64,000 bases of DNA from Mauremys mutica (lineage: Eukaryota; Chordata; Testudines; Geoemydidae): the NCBI RefSeq assembly GCF_020497125.1, contig NC_059080.1, forward strand, positions 45,573,563 through 45,637,562. The letters are read 5' to 3'. The notes below the pieces were generated by a model that was given only the letters and a program-made list of their open reading frames with translations, made no database searches and was not told where the DNA came from. Position 1 is the stretch's first letter. Each line of letters opens with the position of its first letter. The translations under genes were made by a program, and so were the position numbers. Of this stretch, positions 1-11,330 are shown in pieces.

Positions 1-1367
1 AGCAGTGGCCTCGGCACACCAGTGGCTTAGTGTCAGAGCTGAATCCAATGGTGGGTGGAGGGCGCTAGTGCACTGAGTTCTGGAGTTTTGACCATCATAC
101 CGACTAGACCCCTCTGCACAGGGGTTAACCTGCAGGGTTACACTAGTGCTTCCACTGATGCAATAGTGAGAAATGGAGAGGAGAGAACATCTCGCAGAGC
201 CAGGCTGGGAGGGTGGAGCCTTGTTGCTTCAGTTCCTTGGCCCCACAGCACGGCTGAGGTGCTGCTACCCACAAGCAGAGACTTCCTGCTGCACAGCGCC
301 TGGCAGCCTCAACAATGCAGGGAGCCTGCTCTCCGCGCACCAACCCAGGAGGTGAGGGAAGGGGCTGAGGTTTTGGTGACCTGAAAACGGAAGAGTCATT
401 GCCTGAAAGGAAAGGAATAAACACTCTTATTCTGGTTTCTCCACCTGGCAGCAGAGCCCTGCCTGCCACGTCTCACAGGCTGCAGGGAGGCAGCAGGGAG
501 GATTCACTTTGCTAGGATCACTTTTATCCCAGACATCTGGGGGAGCAGGCTCCTGTGCGCTGGGGACTTGTCTACACTAGAGCAATCAGTGAACTTGAGG
601 TGGTTCACATGTTTTTAAAGCTAGTGTGGACATTCCCCACACAATATTCCAAGGTACAAGTGTCTGTGATTTTGCCCTAAGCTGATCCTAAGGGGATGTC
701 TACACTCCAGTGGCACACTTTCAACACTGTATATGTTTTCCAGGGATGTAGTTAATGCACCTCCAGGAGATGGTAGCGGGTTGATGGAGTTAATACCTCG
801 AGTTAACTGGCAATCACTCTTGCTCTGATTGAGCTAAAAATAGGGCTAGCCACTTTGAATAGGATCCTGTCAAGACCATAGGCATAGACTCTGGGCCACT
901 TGTGCCAGCACAGCTACACTGCTATCTGTAGTGCACTAGCTGAATCAGTGCCAGCGTAGGCATATCTCCTTTTGTTGGAACTTCTACCTCCAGCTTGAAG
1001 CGTGGATGTGCCCTCCAAGTGAAAGTCCCTGGGAGGTCTGTGCTAATCAGCGTTTGATGAAAGCAGAAGTATTGCAGACACTGCTCCCACATCGGCTCTC
1101 AGTCCTGGCCATTGGTTAAAACTCCCTTTATCGTTTGCACAGCCGATTTGTTGGACAATTGCAGATGGTTGTGGGTCATTTGCAAACAGGAAACGTGTCT
1201 CCCCCCAGGAGTAAAGCTTCCAGGGCACCCAGGCAGGGAATAGAAGCAAGGTGTGATCAAGAATCCACAGCAGACTAGTGGATGCTCCCAGCAAACCACA
1301 GGCCAAAATTTGTTTGCTGAAATAAGGTGCTAAAAAATTGCAATAACACCCTGCTTCAGTGAAGGCA
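1..1367. other. non-coding stretch, no gene recognised
   Basis: No exon with plausible splice sites or recognisable protein was seen. Short open frames on both strands overlap each other and resemble nothing known to me. The motif gtctacact recurs near 570 and 698, which suggests decayed ends of Harbinger-type miniature elements, but no pair of inverted ends could be matched. Confidence 0.5.
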
Positions 1368-1600
1368 GCATTGTCTAGTGGTTAGAGTATTGGACTGGGA
1401 GTCAGGAGGCCTGGATTACATTCTCTGCACTGGGTCTTTGGGGAAATTCCAGCCCTTCATCTGTCTTGTTGATTTAAATCAACAGCTCTTCTAGGCAGGG
1501 GTGGTCTCTCACAGTCTGTACAATAGTACCCTGCTCTTGGCTGCAGCTTCAAGATGCTACTGCAGTGGAAATAACAGCAAATGAGTAAAAATCCTGACCT
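1368..1600 (+). mobile_element. MIR-like tRNA-derived SINE, degraded
   Basis: The 5' part reads like a tRNA-derived promoter (gtctagtggttagagtattgg), and the 3' part resembles the MIR/L2-type tail (gcaggggtggtctctcacag). The middle section, normally containing 'gcctcagtttcccc', is largely lost. Related copies lie at 16990 and 29776. Confidence 0.55.
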
Positions 1601-2114
1601 GTGTGTAATACTTTGCCAAAGGAGACAGGGCTGTGCTCATTGGGTGTGTTATTTGCACATAACAATGGAACCACTTCTGCTCCCTGCTGAAGTGATTATG
1701 GTCTGATCCTAGGGTGAAACATGCCTTGATTGAGGAGAGATGAGCTGCTTTGCGTCTTCACAGGTGCTTTGGGGGCTGGGGCATGAGAGTCATGTGCTTC
1801 CGCCACAACACTCCCGAGTCTGCCAGCTCCCTGGAGTGCACGCTGTGGGGTACTGCTGCAGAGCACAGCCATGGATTTTCATTAGGAGTGGCAATAGGAA
1901 AGAGTTGAATTTTAAGCAGAGATTTATGGTGTGGGATAAGGCTGGGATGGGGGCAGGGTTCCATGCAGCGCAGGCTGTATGGAAGAAGACACTGAGGCCT
2001 GGTGTACATTACAAAGCCAGGACAGGGTATCTACAGTGTTTGGGGCTGTGAAAAATAGCACACCCTGTGTGATGTAGTTAAGCCGACTGAAGCCATGGTG
2101 GAGACATTGCCAGT
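1601..2114. other. non-coding stretch, nothing recognised
   Basis: Open frames on both strands at about 1740-2051 are overlapping shadows without family resemblance. No repeat family was recognised. Confidence 0.45.
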
Positions 2115-2306
2115 GAGGAGGGATAGCTCAGTGGTTTAAGCATTGACCTTCTAAACCCAGGGTTGTGAGCTCAGTCTTAGAGGGGGGCCACACAGGGATC
2201 TCAGGCAAAATCAGTACTTGGTCCCGCTAGTGAAGGCAGGGGGCTGGACTTGATGACCTTTTGGGGTCCCTTCCAGCTCTATGAGATAGCTATATCTCCA
2301 TATTTT
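2115..2306 (+). mobile_element. turtle-type tRNA SINE with CR1-like tail
   Basis: The head is tRNA-like, with an A-box match (tagctcagtgg) at 2123-2133. The body is followed by a tail (ctggacttgatgacctttt, then 'gggtcccttccag') that matches the 3' end shared with CR1 LINEs, and a short 'tatatctccatatttt' end. This is the organisation known for tortoise pol III SINEs mobilised by CR1 machinery. A second copy with the same layout is at 34620-34806. The copy is non-coding and looks old. Confidence 0.8.
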
Positions 2307-2896
2307 AGGTCAGCACAAGAATTCTTCTGTCAACCTCGCTATTGCCTTAGCGACACTGCTGGGAGAACCCTTGCACTGGCTGCAGTCAGTGTTTACACAA
2401 TGACAGTGCAGCTGCACACATTTCTAGTGCAGACACCCCTAGATGAGAGACATATCATGTGAGATACGCGTAAACTCCTATAGCACCTTTATCCCCACAG
2501 GTGGGATGGGAGGGGTTGCAGCATGACAGCAGCATGGCACAGTACTGTACTCTGAATGCTTTTCAGATGGGCATAAAATCCAGCCTGGGGTTGGTGGTGT
2601 CTGAGACTGCCCCAGGCAGTGAGGGTCTGCACTAGCCAGTGCCTGGCGAGCTGTGGAGAGGGTGGACAGGCACCAGATTTCCATGCCTGCTGTGACTCAA
2701 TAGTGGGAGTCATTGCAACCTGGTGGCTGAGCTAGCAGCTTGGCAACGGGGCACGCTGTCCTATACCCTCCCAGCTCCTTGTCAGCTCACCTGGCACAAG
2801 CCCAGTCAGACCAACTCAGACTTGGATGTCAGGGCCGTTCTGTTCCCTTCATCACCTCCAAACTGGAAATAAAACCCAGCTGGGCCCTTGGGGTCA
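2307..2896. other. non-coding stretch, nothing recognised
   Basis: No gene, RNA or repeat family was recognised between the SINE and the Gypsy insertion. Confidence 0.4.
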
Positions 2897-2901
2897 GTTG
2901 G

Positions 2902-3661
2902 TGTCAAGGCTGAATCCCAACTCTGTGTCTTTGAGTGCAGAAGTGGGGCCTGCAAGGATTTTAAAAATTAATACTGGCCACCCCAGGCTTGTATTAAACT
3001 CCCAAGGTTACAGCTTCTCTCTGACCTTGGCTTGGTAAACACTGCCATCACCCAAATGCAAAAAAACAAAAACAAAAAAAAAAACCCCTTTGAATCCAGG
3101 AAGGAGCACTTGGGAATTCCTCATGTGGGGTACCCTCAAACCCTTTCACTCCCCCCCTCCGGGCAAGAGCTGAGAAAGAAAACAAAGGAAATTAGCTGTG
3201 GCTACCAGCTGGTGAAACAACATGCACAAACCTCTCATGACACCAAAAATCTGATTCTGTTCTTAAAAAAGGTAAATTTTATTAAAAGCAAAAAGAAAGA
3301 AAATACCTCTGGAACTTAGGCTTTTGCTAGATTTTAAAAGAGCAATTCCAAAAATCAAGCACCCAAAATAGCTTTCTTGGGCATTCAGCTTAAAGGTTAC
3401 AAGCAAACAATAGCATCTGAGGTTAGCAAAGAGGAGTCCACAAGGCAATAAGAAAAGTTTCTTTCCCAATTTTAAAAAGTTCTACCTTCCCATTGGCTCT
3501 TTTGGTCAGATGCCCACTTTCCCCCCCCCCCCTTTACCTGGGGGATTTTTTAACCCTTTACAGGTAAGCAAGTAAAGAACAGCTACCAAGAGGGATTTTA
3601 CAGCTAACTGGCTGGCTGGGTGTCCATCAAAGGGAGCTATCTCTCCTCTTTATTTATCACA
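2902..3661 (-). repeat. 3' LTR of the Gypsy element
   Basis: This 760-bp LTR begins tg and ends ca. Long stretches at 3286-3661 are near-identical to the other LTR (5561-6704). Relative to that copy it lacks about 150 bp near 3450. It carries AT-rich tracts and a C-run at about 3522-3533. Confidence 0.85.
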
Positions 3662-3959
3662 CGCTCCCCAAATCACAGACAGTGCTGGCCAGCCTGGTTC
3701 AGGTCGGGTCCACACTGGCTGGGGTTTCTTCCTGGAGGTTTAGGAAACAGAGTTAATAAGATAACATGCACCTCTAATTTTACTAATAATTACATGAAGA
3801 ACTAAACCGTACTTTTTACGTTTCAAGGACTATAATGATGTAGAATACACGGACATTTTTACCTGGCTGATTCTGGGAAACCTTCCTGGGAGAGTGCATC
3901 AGCCACTTTGTTAGAGGCTCCTGAAATGTGTTGTAATTTAAAATCAAAGTCTTGTAGAG

Positions 3960-4286
3960 CTAAACTCCATGAAGAAGTTTTTTGTTAGTCTCTTTGACTG
4001 TGTGAAGCCACTTCAGTGCATCATGGTCAGTCTGCAGGTGGAACTGCCGTCCCCAAATGTATGGGTGTAGCTTCTCCGGAGCATATACAATAGTGTAACA
4101 TTGTTTTTCTGAGACTGACCAGTGGCTTTCCCTCTCAGAAAGTTTTTTGCTGAGAAACACAACAGGACGGAATTGTTTATTTGGTCCTTGCTGCATTAAA
4201 ACTGCTCCCACGCCATGCTCGGACGCATCTGTGGTTACGACAAATGGCTGGTTGAAGTTTGGGGCCCTCAGTACAGGGTCAGACAT
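3960..4286 (-). pseudogene. Gypsy RNase H domain remnant
   Basis: The antisense frame encodes a Ty3/Gypsy RNase H. It shows the TDAS block (VVTTDASEHGVGAVLMQQG), the FLSKKLSERE segment and a TDHDALKWLH block near the end. These are the conserved acidic and TDH positions of retroelement RNase H. The domain would degrade the RNA strand of RNA:DNA hybrids during reverse transcription. It sits downstream of the reverse transcriptase remnant, but the frame is closed on both sides, so no intact polyprotein remains. Confidence 0.9.
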
Positions 4287-4326
4287 AAGGGCTGCCTTAA
4301 GCTGGTTAAAGGCTTTTTCACACTTA

Positions 4327-5574
4327 TCAGTCCACTGAACTGCATTTGGTTATTTTTTCCTGGTTAGGTTTGTCACTGGGGTGGCAATTTGGCTGCACTT
4401 TGGTACAAATCATTGGTAATACCTGGCCAAGCCCAAGAAGGATTGGACCTGCTTCCTGGACCTTAGGGACAGGCCAATTTTTGATAGCATTTAGCTTAGC
4501 CTGTAGGGGGTTGATAGTACCTTGACCCACCTGGTGTCCAAGGTATGTTACCCTGTTTAGGCCTATTTGACACTTTTTGGCTTTAACGGTTAATCCTGCC
4601 TCCCTTATACGCTGGAAGACAGCTTGGAGGTGTTCTGCCCATGAATCTGAGAATATAGCCACATCAGCGAGGTAGGCGACTGCAAATTCCCCAAATCCAG
4701 CCAGAAGGTCATCTACCAGTCTCTGGAAGGTGGCGGATGCATTTCACAGTTCAAAAAGGAGCACATTAAATTAATACAGCCCTACATGGGTTATGAAGGC
4801 TGACCTTTTCTTGGCTGGGTCATCTAGCGGCACTTGCCAGTACCCCTTAGTTAAGTCTAAGGTGGAGATGAACTGGGCATGTCCCAGTTTCTCCAATAGC
4901 TGATCTGTGTGTGGCATTGGATAGTTTTGTGGGCGAGTTACAGCATTTAGCTTATGATAGTCCACACAAAAGCAGATTTCCCCATCTTGTTTGGGAACCA
5001 GAACCACTGGAGAGGCCCATGTACTCTCAGAGGGGCAGATTACACCCATCTGTAACATGTCCTTGATCTCCCTTTCTATTGTAGTTTTGGCCTGAGGAGC
5101 CATTCTAATTGGGCAAGCATCACCTGTGTCAATGGAGTGGTACGCCTGTTCTGTCCATCCTGGGGTGGCTGAAAACATTGATGCGAAGCTGGTGCAGAGC
5201 TCCTGGATTTGCTGTTGCTGCTTATGCCCAAGGATCTTGGAAAGTCTTACCTCTTCCACGCCACTGTTGCTTTTTCTGTCATAGTAGACTCCTTCAGACC
5301 ATTCACCGTCATCTCTCTCCTGGGCTGTAAACTGGAGAACCTTGATTTCTCGGGAATAAAAGGGCTTTAGAGAATTGACATGGTATACTTTAAGTTTTAG
5401 GGTAGGGTTTGGGAATGCTATGAGATAATTAACAGCTTCCAGGTGCTCTTGGACCATAAATGGCCCCTCCCACAATGCTTCCATCTTATTGGCCTGGAGC
5501 ACTTTTAGGACCCTGACGTGGTCACCTACTCTGAAGGAACGCTCTCCGGCATGTTTAAAAGAAAGAAAATACAC
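4327..5574 (-). pseudogene. Gypsy integrase C-terminus and reverse transcriptase remnant
   Basis: The longest antisense frame (5574-4771, 267 codons) starts in LTR-derived sequence. It then shows an integrase C-terminal module of GPF type (residues about 12-75, with GDHVRVL, WEGPFMV and VYHVNSLKPFY), a spacer, and the start of reverse transcriptase (about residue 165 on: WASPVVLVPKQDG, FCVDYHKLNAVT, TLDLTKGYWQVPL). The reverse transcriptase continues in other frames to about 4330 (EAGLTVKAKKCQIG, YLGHQVGQG). The catalytic box at about 4665-4676 reads Y-L-A-D instead of YxDD, so one catalytic aspartate is lost. Frameshifts and stops between 4770 and 4660 confirm a dead copy. Confidence 0.88.
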
Positions 5575-6704
5575 CTGGAACTTAGGCTTTTGCTAGATTT
5601 TAAAAGAGCAATTCCAAAAATCAAGCACCCAAAATAGCTTTCTTGGGCGTTCAGCTTAAAGCAGAGGTGGGCAAACTATAGCCCGGGGGCCACATCCAGC
5701 CCTTGAGATCCCGGCCGGGAAGGCTAACCCCCAGCCCCTCCCTGGTTGTCCCCCACTCCCCGTAGCCTCAGCTCGCTGTGCCGCCAGTGCTCTGGGCAGC
5801 AGGGTTGAGAGAGCCGCCTGCCTGCATGCCTGGCTCTGGCCGGGTGGCGCGGCTGCCAGTCCTGGTGCTCTGAGTGGCATTCTAAGGGAGCGGGGGGGGG
5901 GTGGGGGTTGGATAAGGGCAGGGAGTCCCGGGGGGCAGTCAGGGGACAGGGAGCAGGGGGTGGTTAATAGGCATGGGAGTCCCAGGGGGCCTGTCAGGGG
6001 GCAGGGGTGTGAATAGGGGGCAGGGGACAGAGAGCAGGGGAGGTTGGATGTGGGGGGTCCCGGAGGAATGGTCAGGGGACAAGGAGCAGGGGGAGGGGTT
6101 GGATGGGTCGGGAGTTCTGAGGGGGGGGCAGTCAGGGGAGGGGAAGTGAGAGGGGTCGGATAGGGGGCAGGGGCCAGGCTGTTTGGGGAGGCATAGCCTT
6201 CCCTACCCGGCCCTCCATACAGTTTTGGAACTCCAATGTGGCCCACAGGCCAAAATGTTTGCCCATCCCTGACTTAAAGGTTACAAGCAAACAAAAGCAT
6301 GTGGGGTTAGCACAGAGGAGTCCACAAGCCAATAAGAAATAACCCTAATTGCATCTAGTTAAACATTCTGATCTACTTACACATTTGGAGTTCAGATAAG
6401 TATTTCTAAGCATGATCTGATGATTTATAATCATACCTGGCTTAGCTGCTTATAGCATGGCTGCTCTGTCCCTCCAGCCCAGAGAACAACAAACAAAGGC
6501 AAAGTTTCTTTCCCAATTTTAAAAAGTTCTACCTTCTGATGGGCTCTTTTGGTCAGGTGCCCACATTTTTTTCTTTACCTGGGGGACTTTTTAACCCTTT
6601 ACAGGTGAAGCAAGTAAAGAACAGCTACCAAGAGGGATTTTACAGATAATTGGCTGGCTGGGTGTCCATCAAAGGGAGATACCCCCCCCACACACTTTAT
6701 CACA
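5561..6704 (-). repeat. partial 5' LTR of the Gypsy element, interrupted
   Basis: The first part of this LTR, equivalent to 2902-3285 of the other copy, was lost in the internal deletion. The remainder matches 3286-3661, plus about 150 bp (around 6340-6500) that the other LTR has lost. A hAT element at 5662-6271 interrupts it. The uninterrupted 3' LTR shows the empty target site. Confidence 0.85.
5662..6271. mobile_element. non-autonomous hAT element nested in the LTR
   Basis: Terminal inverted repeats cagaggtgggcaaac and gtttgcccatccctg bound a G-rich/C-rich interior of about 610 bp. Flanking 8-bp duplications are gcttaaag (5654-5661) and acttaaag (6272-6279), matching 7 of 8. The other LTR has a single 'gcttaaag' here, proving insertion. 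Long open frames in the interior come from GC-rich low-complexity sequence. Confidence 0.88.
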
Positions 6705-6709
6705 GTTGG

Positions 6710-7247
6710 CCTATGGGGGTCACCCATCCATCTGCCTTTGGGTGCTGTCTCCAGAGAAAGCTCTCATCCCTGTGGCTATTGGGGGGAAGTCAGTCTGTCG
6801 TGCTCCTTCCAGTCTAGCTTTCTGGTTACTCAGGGTTTGCAGGCTTGTGTGGGGGGGATAAAGATAGCCCCGTTTCTACCAGCCGGATGTGTGTGAGGTT
6901 TGCAAACACGCTGCCCTCTCTCCACTCACATTTTCCATTATGCAAGCACAGCTCTCTCTGGCTGTAAATAGCTGGGCAGTTCACCAGCACTGCATGCGTG
7001 CATCCGCGTAGACCTGTGTTGCTGGGTGTATAAAACACATGTGAAGAACTGCCAGACTAGATCAGAACAATGAGCCAGCTCATCCAGTGTCTTGTCTTTG
7101 GTGGCTAGTGGCCAGGTTCAGCTGTTGCAGAGGAAGATGCAAAATGCCTTGCAGGAGGCAATTATGGGAGAACTTCCACTAGAGACTGGAGCTTGTGCTC
7201 CGAGACATGGGGGATTATGTCCTTCCAAAGCACTAGTTTTTTAAATC
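6710..7247. other. non-coding stretch, nothing recognised
   Basis: No gene, RNA or repeat family was recognised. Confidence 0.4.
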
Positions 7248-7420
7248 CTTATTACTCTAACTCTGGATTCTTTGGGTATCCCTATAATTATCCAAGACTC
7301 TTTTGAACCCACTCTAAGCTCTTGAGCTCAATTACATCTTGTGGATGTGAGTTCCACAAGCTAATTCTGCATTGTAGGAAAACTTATTTCCTTGGACCAG
7401 TTTAAAAAAACATTGTTTGG
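7248..7420 (-). mobile_element. old CR1 LINE fragment
   Basis: The segment containing gtgagttccacaagctaatt and 'acttatttccttggaccagttt' corresponds to the part of CR1 seen at about 38613-38690 in the better-preserved antisense copy. It is diverged and short. Confidence 0.5.
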
Positions 7421-9229
7421 AAATAGCTCTGATTGCAAATGCCTGGGTCCCCTTGAAGCCCAGATAATGGATTCTCTATGCTTTTGCCATAATTCCTCCC
7501 TCAAAAAACCTCCAAAATCTGAGAGTGTGAAAATGATCAGTAAGAGGATGCAGCTGCTTCATTCACACACCATATATCACTGCTTCACTTACTCACTCCC
7601 TATGCAACTAACAACCTCCACCCACTCTAAACTCTTCCCCTTCCTGTCTCCTGAAAGAGTAGGGTAGTGCTGGAGACATAAGCTAGAAATAACCCTCCAT
7701 AAAGATTTCAAAACCAGTTTACTCGCGGGCTCTGTTGGTACATGCTACAGCCTTGTGTGTCTTCTGCTATGTTGATTGAGTAGTAAGATGTTTCTTTTAT
7801 GGTAAAAAGGGAAAATCTTGTCTTTTGGCCCTTCTAGAATGTGCTGAATAAAGGAGGTGGATTCTCACCTTCATAACCTTGATGTAAAGCTGGAGTAACT
7901 CCAGTGGTCTCAATAGGATGACTCTGGATTTACATCAGTGTAACCGAGTGGAAGTTGTGACAGGTGTGTTACATTTATGCAAAGCAGACCTTGCTGGTTG
8001 ATGCACTGAGCTGTACTGTTCAATTAACAGTCATATGCTCTGGGTTTGGGCTGGAGTGCACTGGAAGCAGACCTCTCATGTATGTTTACAAGTATGTTGC
8101 AGCAGTGCCTAGGAGGCCCATGGTGCTGTGTAAATAGAAAGTAAATGGCTACCTCTGCCCCAAAGAGCTTGCTGTCTAGCAGATGGGACAGACCGCATGG
8201 CTGAGGCACACAAGTGGGTTGAGCTGGGGAGCTGGCCAGGGCTCGCTTCTTACCCAGTCAGGAGCAGTGCTCAGATCTGGTGCTTGCCTCGCAGCCATCT
8301 GGGGGTAGACATTTGTGTGCAGAGGTGAGTTCTGAGGGTGACCTGGAGGAGGCCAAGGTGGAGGCATTACGAGTCTAGAGGGAAGCTCCCACCATGTGTT
8401 GGGGGCAGTGAGGGGAGAGTGCAAAGGGCTTGTAGAGAAGTGGGTGTCTGAGGCTGGCATTGCTGATGAAGTGAAGGTGAGAGCTGAGCTGATGACAGGA
8501 TACTCCATAGCTCATAGTGCAATCTGCTGGTAATCTGTTGTACTTCTATTTACATGTATTTATGCCAATCATAGGCCTGATCCAAAGGTCACTGAAGTCA
8601 CTGGGAGTCTCTCTCTTGATTGTGATGAGTTTTGGGTCAGATTCTACAAAGGGAGCTAAGCACAGCTGCATGGGGAGGTGTAACTCACATAGAAAAAGTA
8701 AAGCAAGATTGTATGGCTGCATCCCTTGATTATAATCAATTTCCTGGGTGATCGCAGATGCCAATGATTGACATTTGCAGCCTGAACCACTTTCTAATGA
8801 TGTTTTTTGGTGACTGATTCCCTGGGATTTTTTGGGGGTGGGGGAAGGAGAGAGGGATAGCGTTGTATTGATATATCTTTATATGCACAATTAATGAGGG
8901 AAGAGTAGAACTGAAATATAACTTAAATACAACTAATATTTCGACTGTCAGTTGCCAGTAAGGAATTAGAAAATACAGAGGATCTCTTGACTGGAAGAGG
9001 GACACAGATCTTTCTGAAGTTATATTGATTAACTAATATCACAATTCAGAAGGTGAGTCACACTGAGATTAGTGCTGTCAACAAAATAAGTGTGTGGCTA
9101 AGAAAGGCAAAATCCCCTTGAAGGATCAACAAGAAAAAGCATACTTCTGTGGAAAAACTCGATTTGGTGTGCAGAGGAGGATGGGTTTGCAGTGAAGGCC
9201 CTGGCTGGTACTCAGCAGTTTCAGTAATC
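7421..9229. other. non-coding stretch with faint old repeats
   Basis: No gene was seen. At about 8096-8205 the sequence resembles the MIR-like SINE tail (cagtgcctaggaggcccatgg). At 7875-7960 and 8565-8650 there are palindrome-like phrases ('gtaaagctggagtaactcc' with 'tttacatcagtgtaacc'; 'cctgatccaaaggtcactga') typical of small amniote foldback repeats. Confidence 0.4.
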
Positions 9230-9720
9230 AGCTCTACCACAGACTTCCTTCATGACCTTGGGCAAGTCATTTAATCTCTCTGTGCCACTTATATGACCCT
9301 ACTTTACCGTGGTAGCTGTGTGCCTCATAATCTTGAATGTTTGTATCCTCCACCCACCCCTCCGAGGGAGGGCAGTGCTATTATTGCGATTTCACAGAGG
9401 GGAAATTGAGGCACAGAGAGCCCACATGATTTGTACCTATCATCCAGGGAGTCTGGGGTGGAGCAGGGAATTGAATGCTAGTCTCCTAAGTCCCATGCTA
9501 GTTCCTTGACCACTGAACTACCTCCCTCTCTAAAGGACTCACCCTTCCTTTTCTGAGGAGTTCCTGTCTATAAAATGGAGATGGTAATTCTTCCTTTCTC
9601 CCCGCTCCGTCTGTTTAAACTGTAAGCTCTTCCGAGCAGGGGCTGTCTGTCCTGATGTGAATGTGCAGTGCCCAGCGCAAAGGGGCTGCTGGGTGCTCCC
9701 ACAAATGACAATTGGCAGTT
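9230..9720. mobile_element. cluster of MIR-like SINE fragments
   Basis: A plus-strand piece (9240-9300, 'gaccttgggcaagtcattta') is followed by an antisense piece (about 9385-9525, 'aaattgaggcacagagagc'). Then comes a plus-strand tail (9560-9720, 'gtaagctcttccgagcaggg'). At least two insertions are needed to explain the orientations. Confidence 0.55.
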
Positions 9721-11225
9721 TTTCTTCTTGGCTCTGTGGTGGCTGCCACAGGTTTGTGCTAGGAGTCCACATTGATAACTGCCTGCGTTTGGGATGTAAT
9801 ACTGATGCTATTACATTGTTCCAGGACCCCACATCCCCTTCCCAAAGCGAGTGCCAGTCAGAAAGGCAGCTTTGCCCAGGTTGGGTCTGAGGGGGCCTGG
9901 AGGCCAGGAGTAAAGGGTTGCACTGCAGATCAGTGTGCCAAGGCCATTCAGAAAGAAGGGCTAGGCAGCACCATCGTTAGAGGAAGCTAAGAGGATACAT
10001 TTGGTGCTACGCCCTCAGGACAGCCCTGTGCGGGGCGGGGACGGAATGGGGGTGAGGCTCGGGCAGGGGACATTGTTCCATCTCACAGAGGATGTCGCTA
10101 TATTGACCTGAGGTTTTGTTCAGATGTGGAACGAAGCCCTGGCCCAGGGCCGTCCAGCTGGTGCGCTGCCCTGGGGCTGCAGATCCTGTGAGCCTGGGCC
10201 CCAAGGAGCTGTGAACCTGGGTGGGTGTGGCTGGAAGCCAGGCAGGGCTCTGTGAAATGTTTCCATCAATGAATCGGCAGATTTGACACCCCCACCCCCG
10301 AATGCTGGCATTTGTGTTAGCCAGGCCCTTGCTTTGACATCTCATCCGAGAGACGGCAGCTCCAGGAGCCAGCACCATGCTAGGGCACATGGGAATCACC
10401 CACCACACGGCCTGCAAACACCTGTGCCCACTCCTGGGGACTGGGAGAGTTCTGAACCAGCAAGGTCCTGTTTGGCTCATGAAATCTGCCCCCATTGCAG
10501 CTGGGCAGGGGATAGCAGCCCTAGGAATGGGCTCTGACTGTGGTGAACACCCAGTGCTAACCCCATGGTTTGGCTGGGAGCCCATCCTGCAGAGCCCTGG
10601 GCTTGGCTAACCCCGCCCGTGCCCCACAGAGCACAGCCACACGAGGCTAGGCAGTGCAGTGCTGAAAGGCCGAGCGCCTGAGGCTATTTTTAGCTATTCC
10701 TCTCTGATCATATCACACCTCTGTGTTGTTGACTGACTGTTATGAATGACTCGAAGGTGGTGGCCTGTGATCGGCCACCAGATAGTTTCGTTCTGAGGTT
10801 CACGCGCTGTCCTACTTTATTGCCGGCTGAGAGCTGGAGGGCTCTCACATGCGCGCTGTGGAGCACAAAAGAGAAGCTTGGAAAGGTGCCCCCTCATGGC
10901 TATTGAGCCTGCTCCTCCTCTGGGGGTGAACCGGGTCACTCTGGAAAAGTGTGGGGTCGGCTCAGGGAAAGCCCTGGGAGTGAAAGGAGAGCCAGACCTG
11001 GTCTACAGGGTGCTGAGGTCTAGCTGGGCTTCAGGAGCAGCAAGGCTACAGTGGCCAATCTGATGTCCAATTTCCCCCTCCTTCTCCCTCAGTCTCTTCA
11101 CCTCAGCTGCACTCCACTTCCTGCTTGGTCCTGTGCCCCTCTCTCCTTCCCTTCCCATGGAGCTGCTCCCCTCCTGACTAAACAACCCAAACCCTCTGGC
11201 ATGGGTCACTTGGCTGGGGTATTCT
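9721..11225. other. non-coding stretch, no gene recognised
   Basis: The longest open frame (10585-10007, minus, 192 codons) has no domain I recognise, shows no splice context, and overlaps open frames on the other strand. I treat it as chance. Confidence 0.4.
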
Positions 11226-11330
11226 CCCCTCCCCCAGCCTGGCTCTGCCTGGGCTGTTTGGATCCGCAGCGCCTAGCATTCTGGGGCCCCAGTCTTGACT
11301 GGCCTTTAGGCTCTGCTGCAATATAATAAA
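11226..11330 (+). mobile_element. MIR-like SINE 3' tail fragment
   Basis: The phrase gcgcctagcattctggggcc followed by 'tgctgcaatataataaa' matches the 3' end of the same SINE family as 1368 and 9560. Confidence 0.5.

Larger units (their letters stand above)
2902..6704 (-). mobile_element. Gypsy LTR retrotransposon, antisense, internally deleted
   Basis: The insertion is bounded by identical 5-bp target duplications gttgg at 2897-2901 and 6705-6709. The outer ends read tg at 2902 and ca at 6704. On the minus strand the order is: partial 5' LTR (6704-5561), integrase C-terminal module (about 5541-5350), reverse transcriptase (about 5090-4330), RNase H (4286-3960) and 3' LTR (3661-2902). The gag, protease and integrase core are missing. 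The deletion joins the LTR interior directly to integrase sequence at about 5561, across A-rich microhomology. Integrase upstream of reverse transcriptase is the unusual order described for Gmr1-like Gypsy elements. A purine-rich tract (minus strand ttggggagcg) abuts the 3' LTR, as expected for the plus-strand primer. The element is non-functional. Confidence 0.9.

Noticed and set aside
5656..6246. Open frame of 196 codons, minus strand, Pro-rich
   Set aside because: It is the low-complexity interior of the hAT element 5662-6271 and has no domain.
10007..10585. Antisense frame of 192 codons
   Set aside because: Overlapping open frames on the opposite strand, no splice context and no domain recognised.
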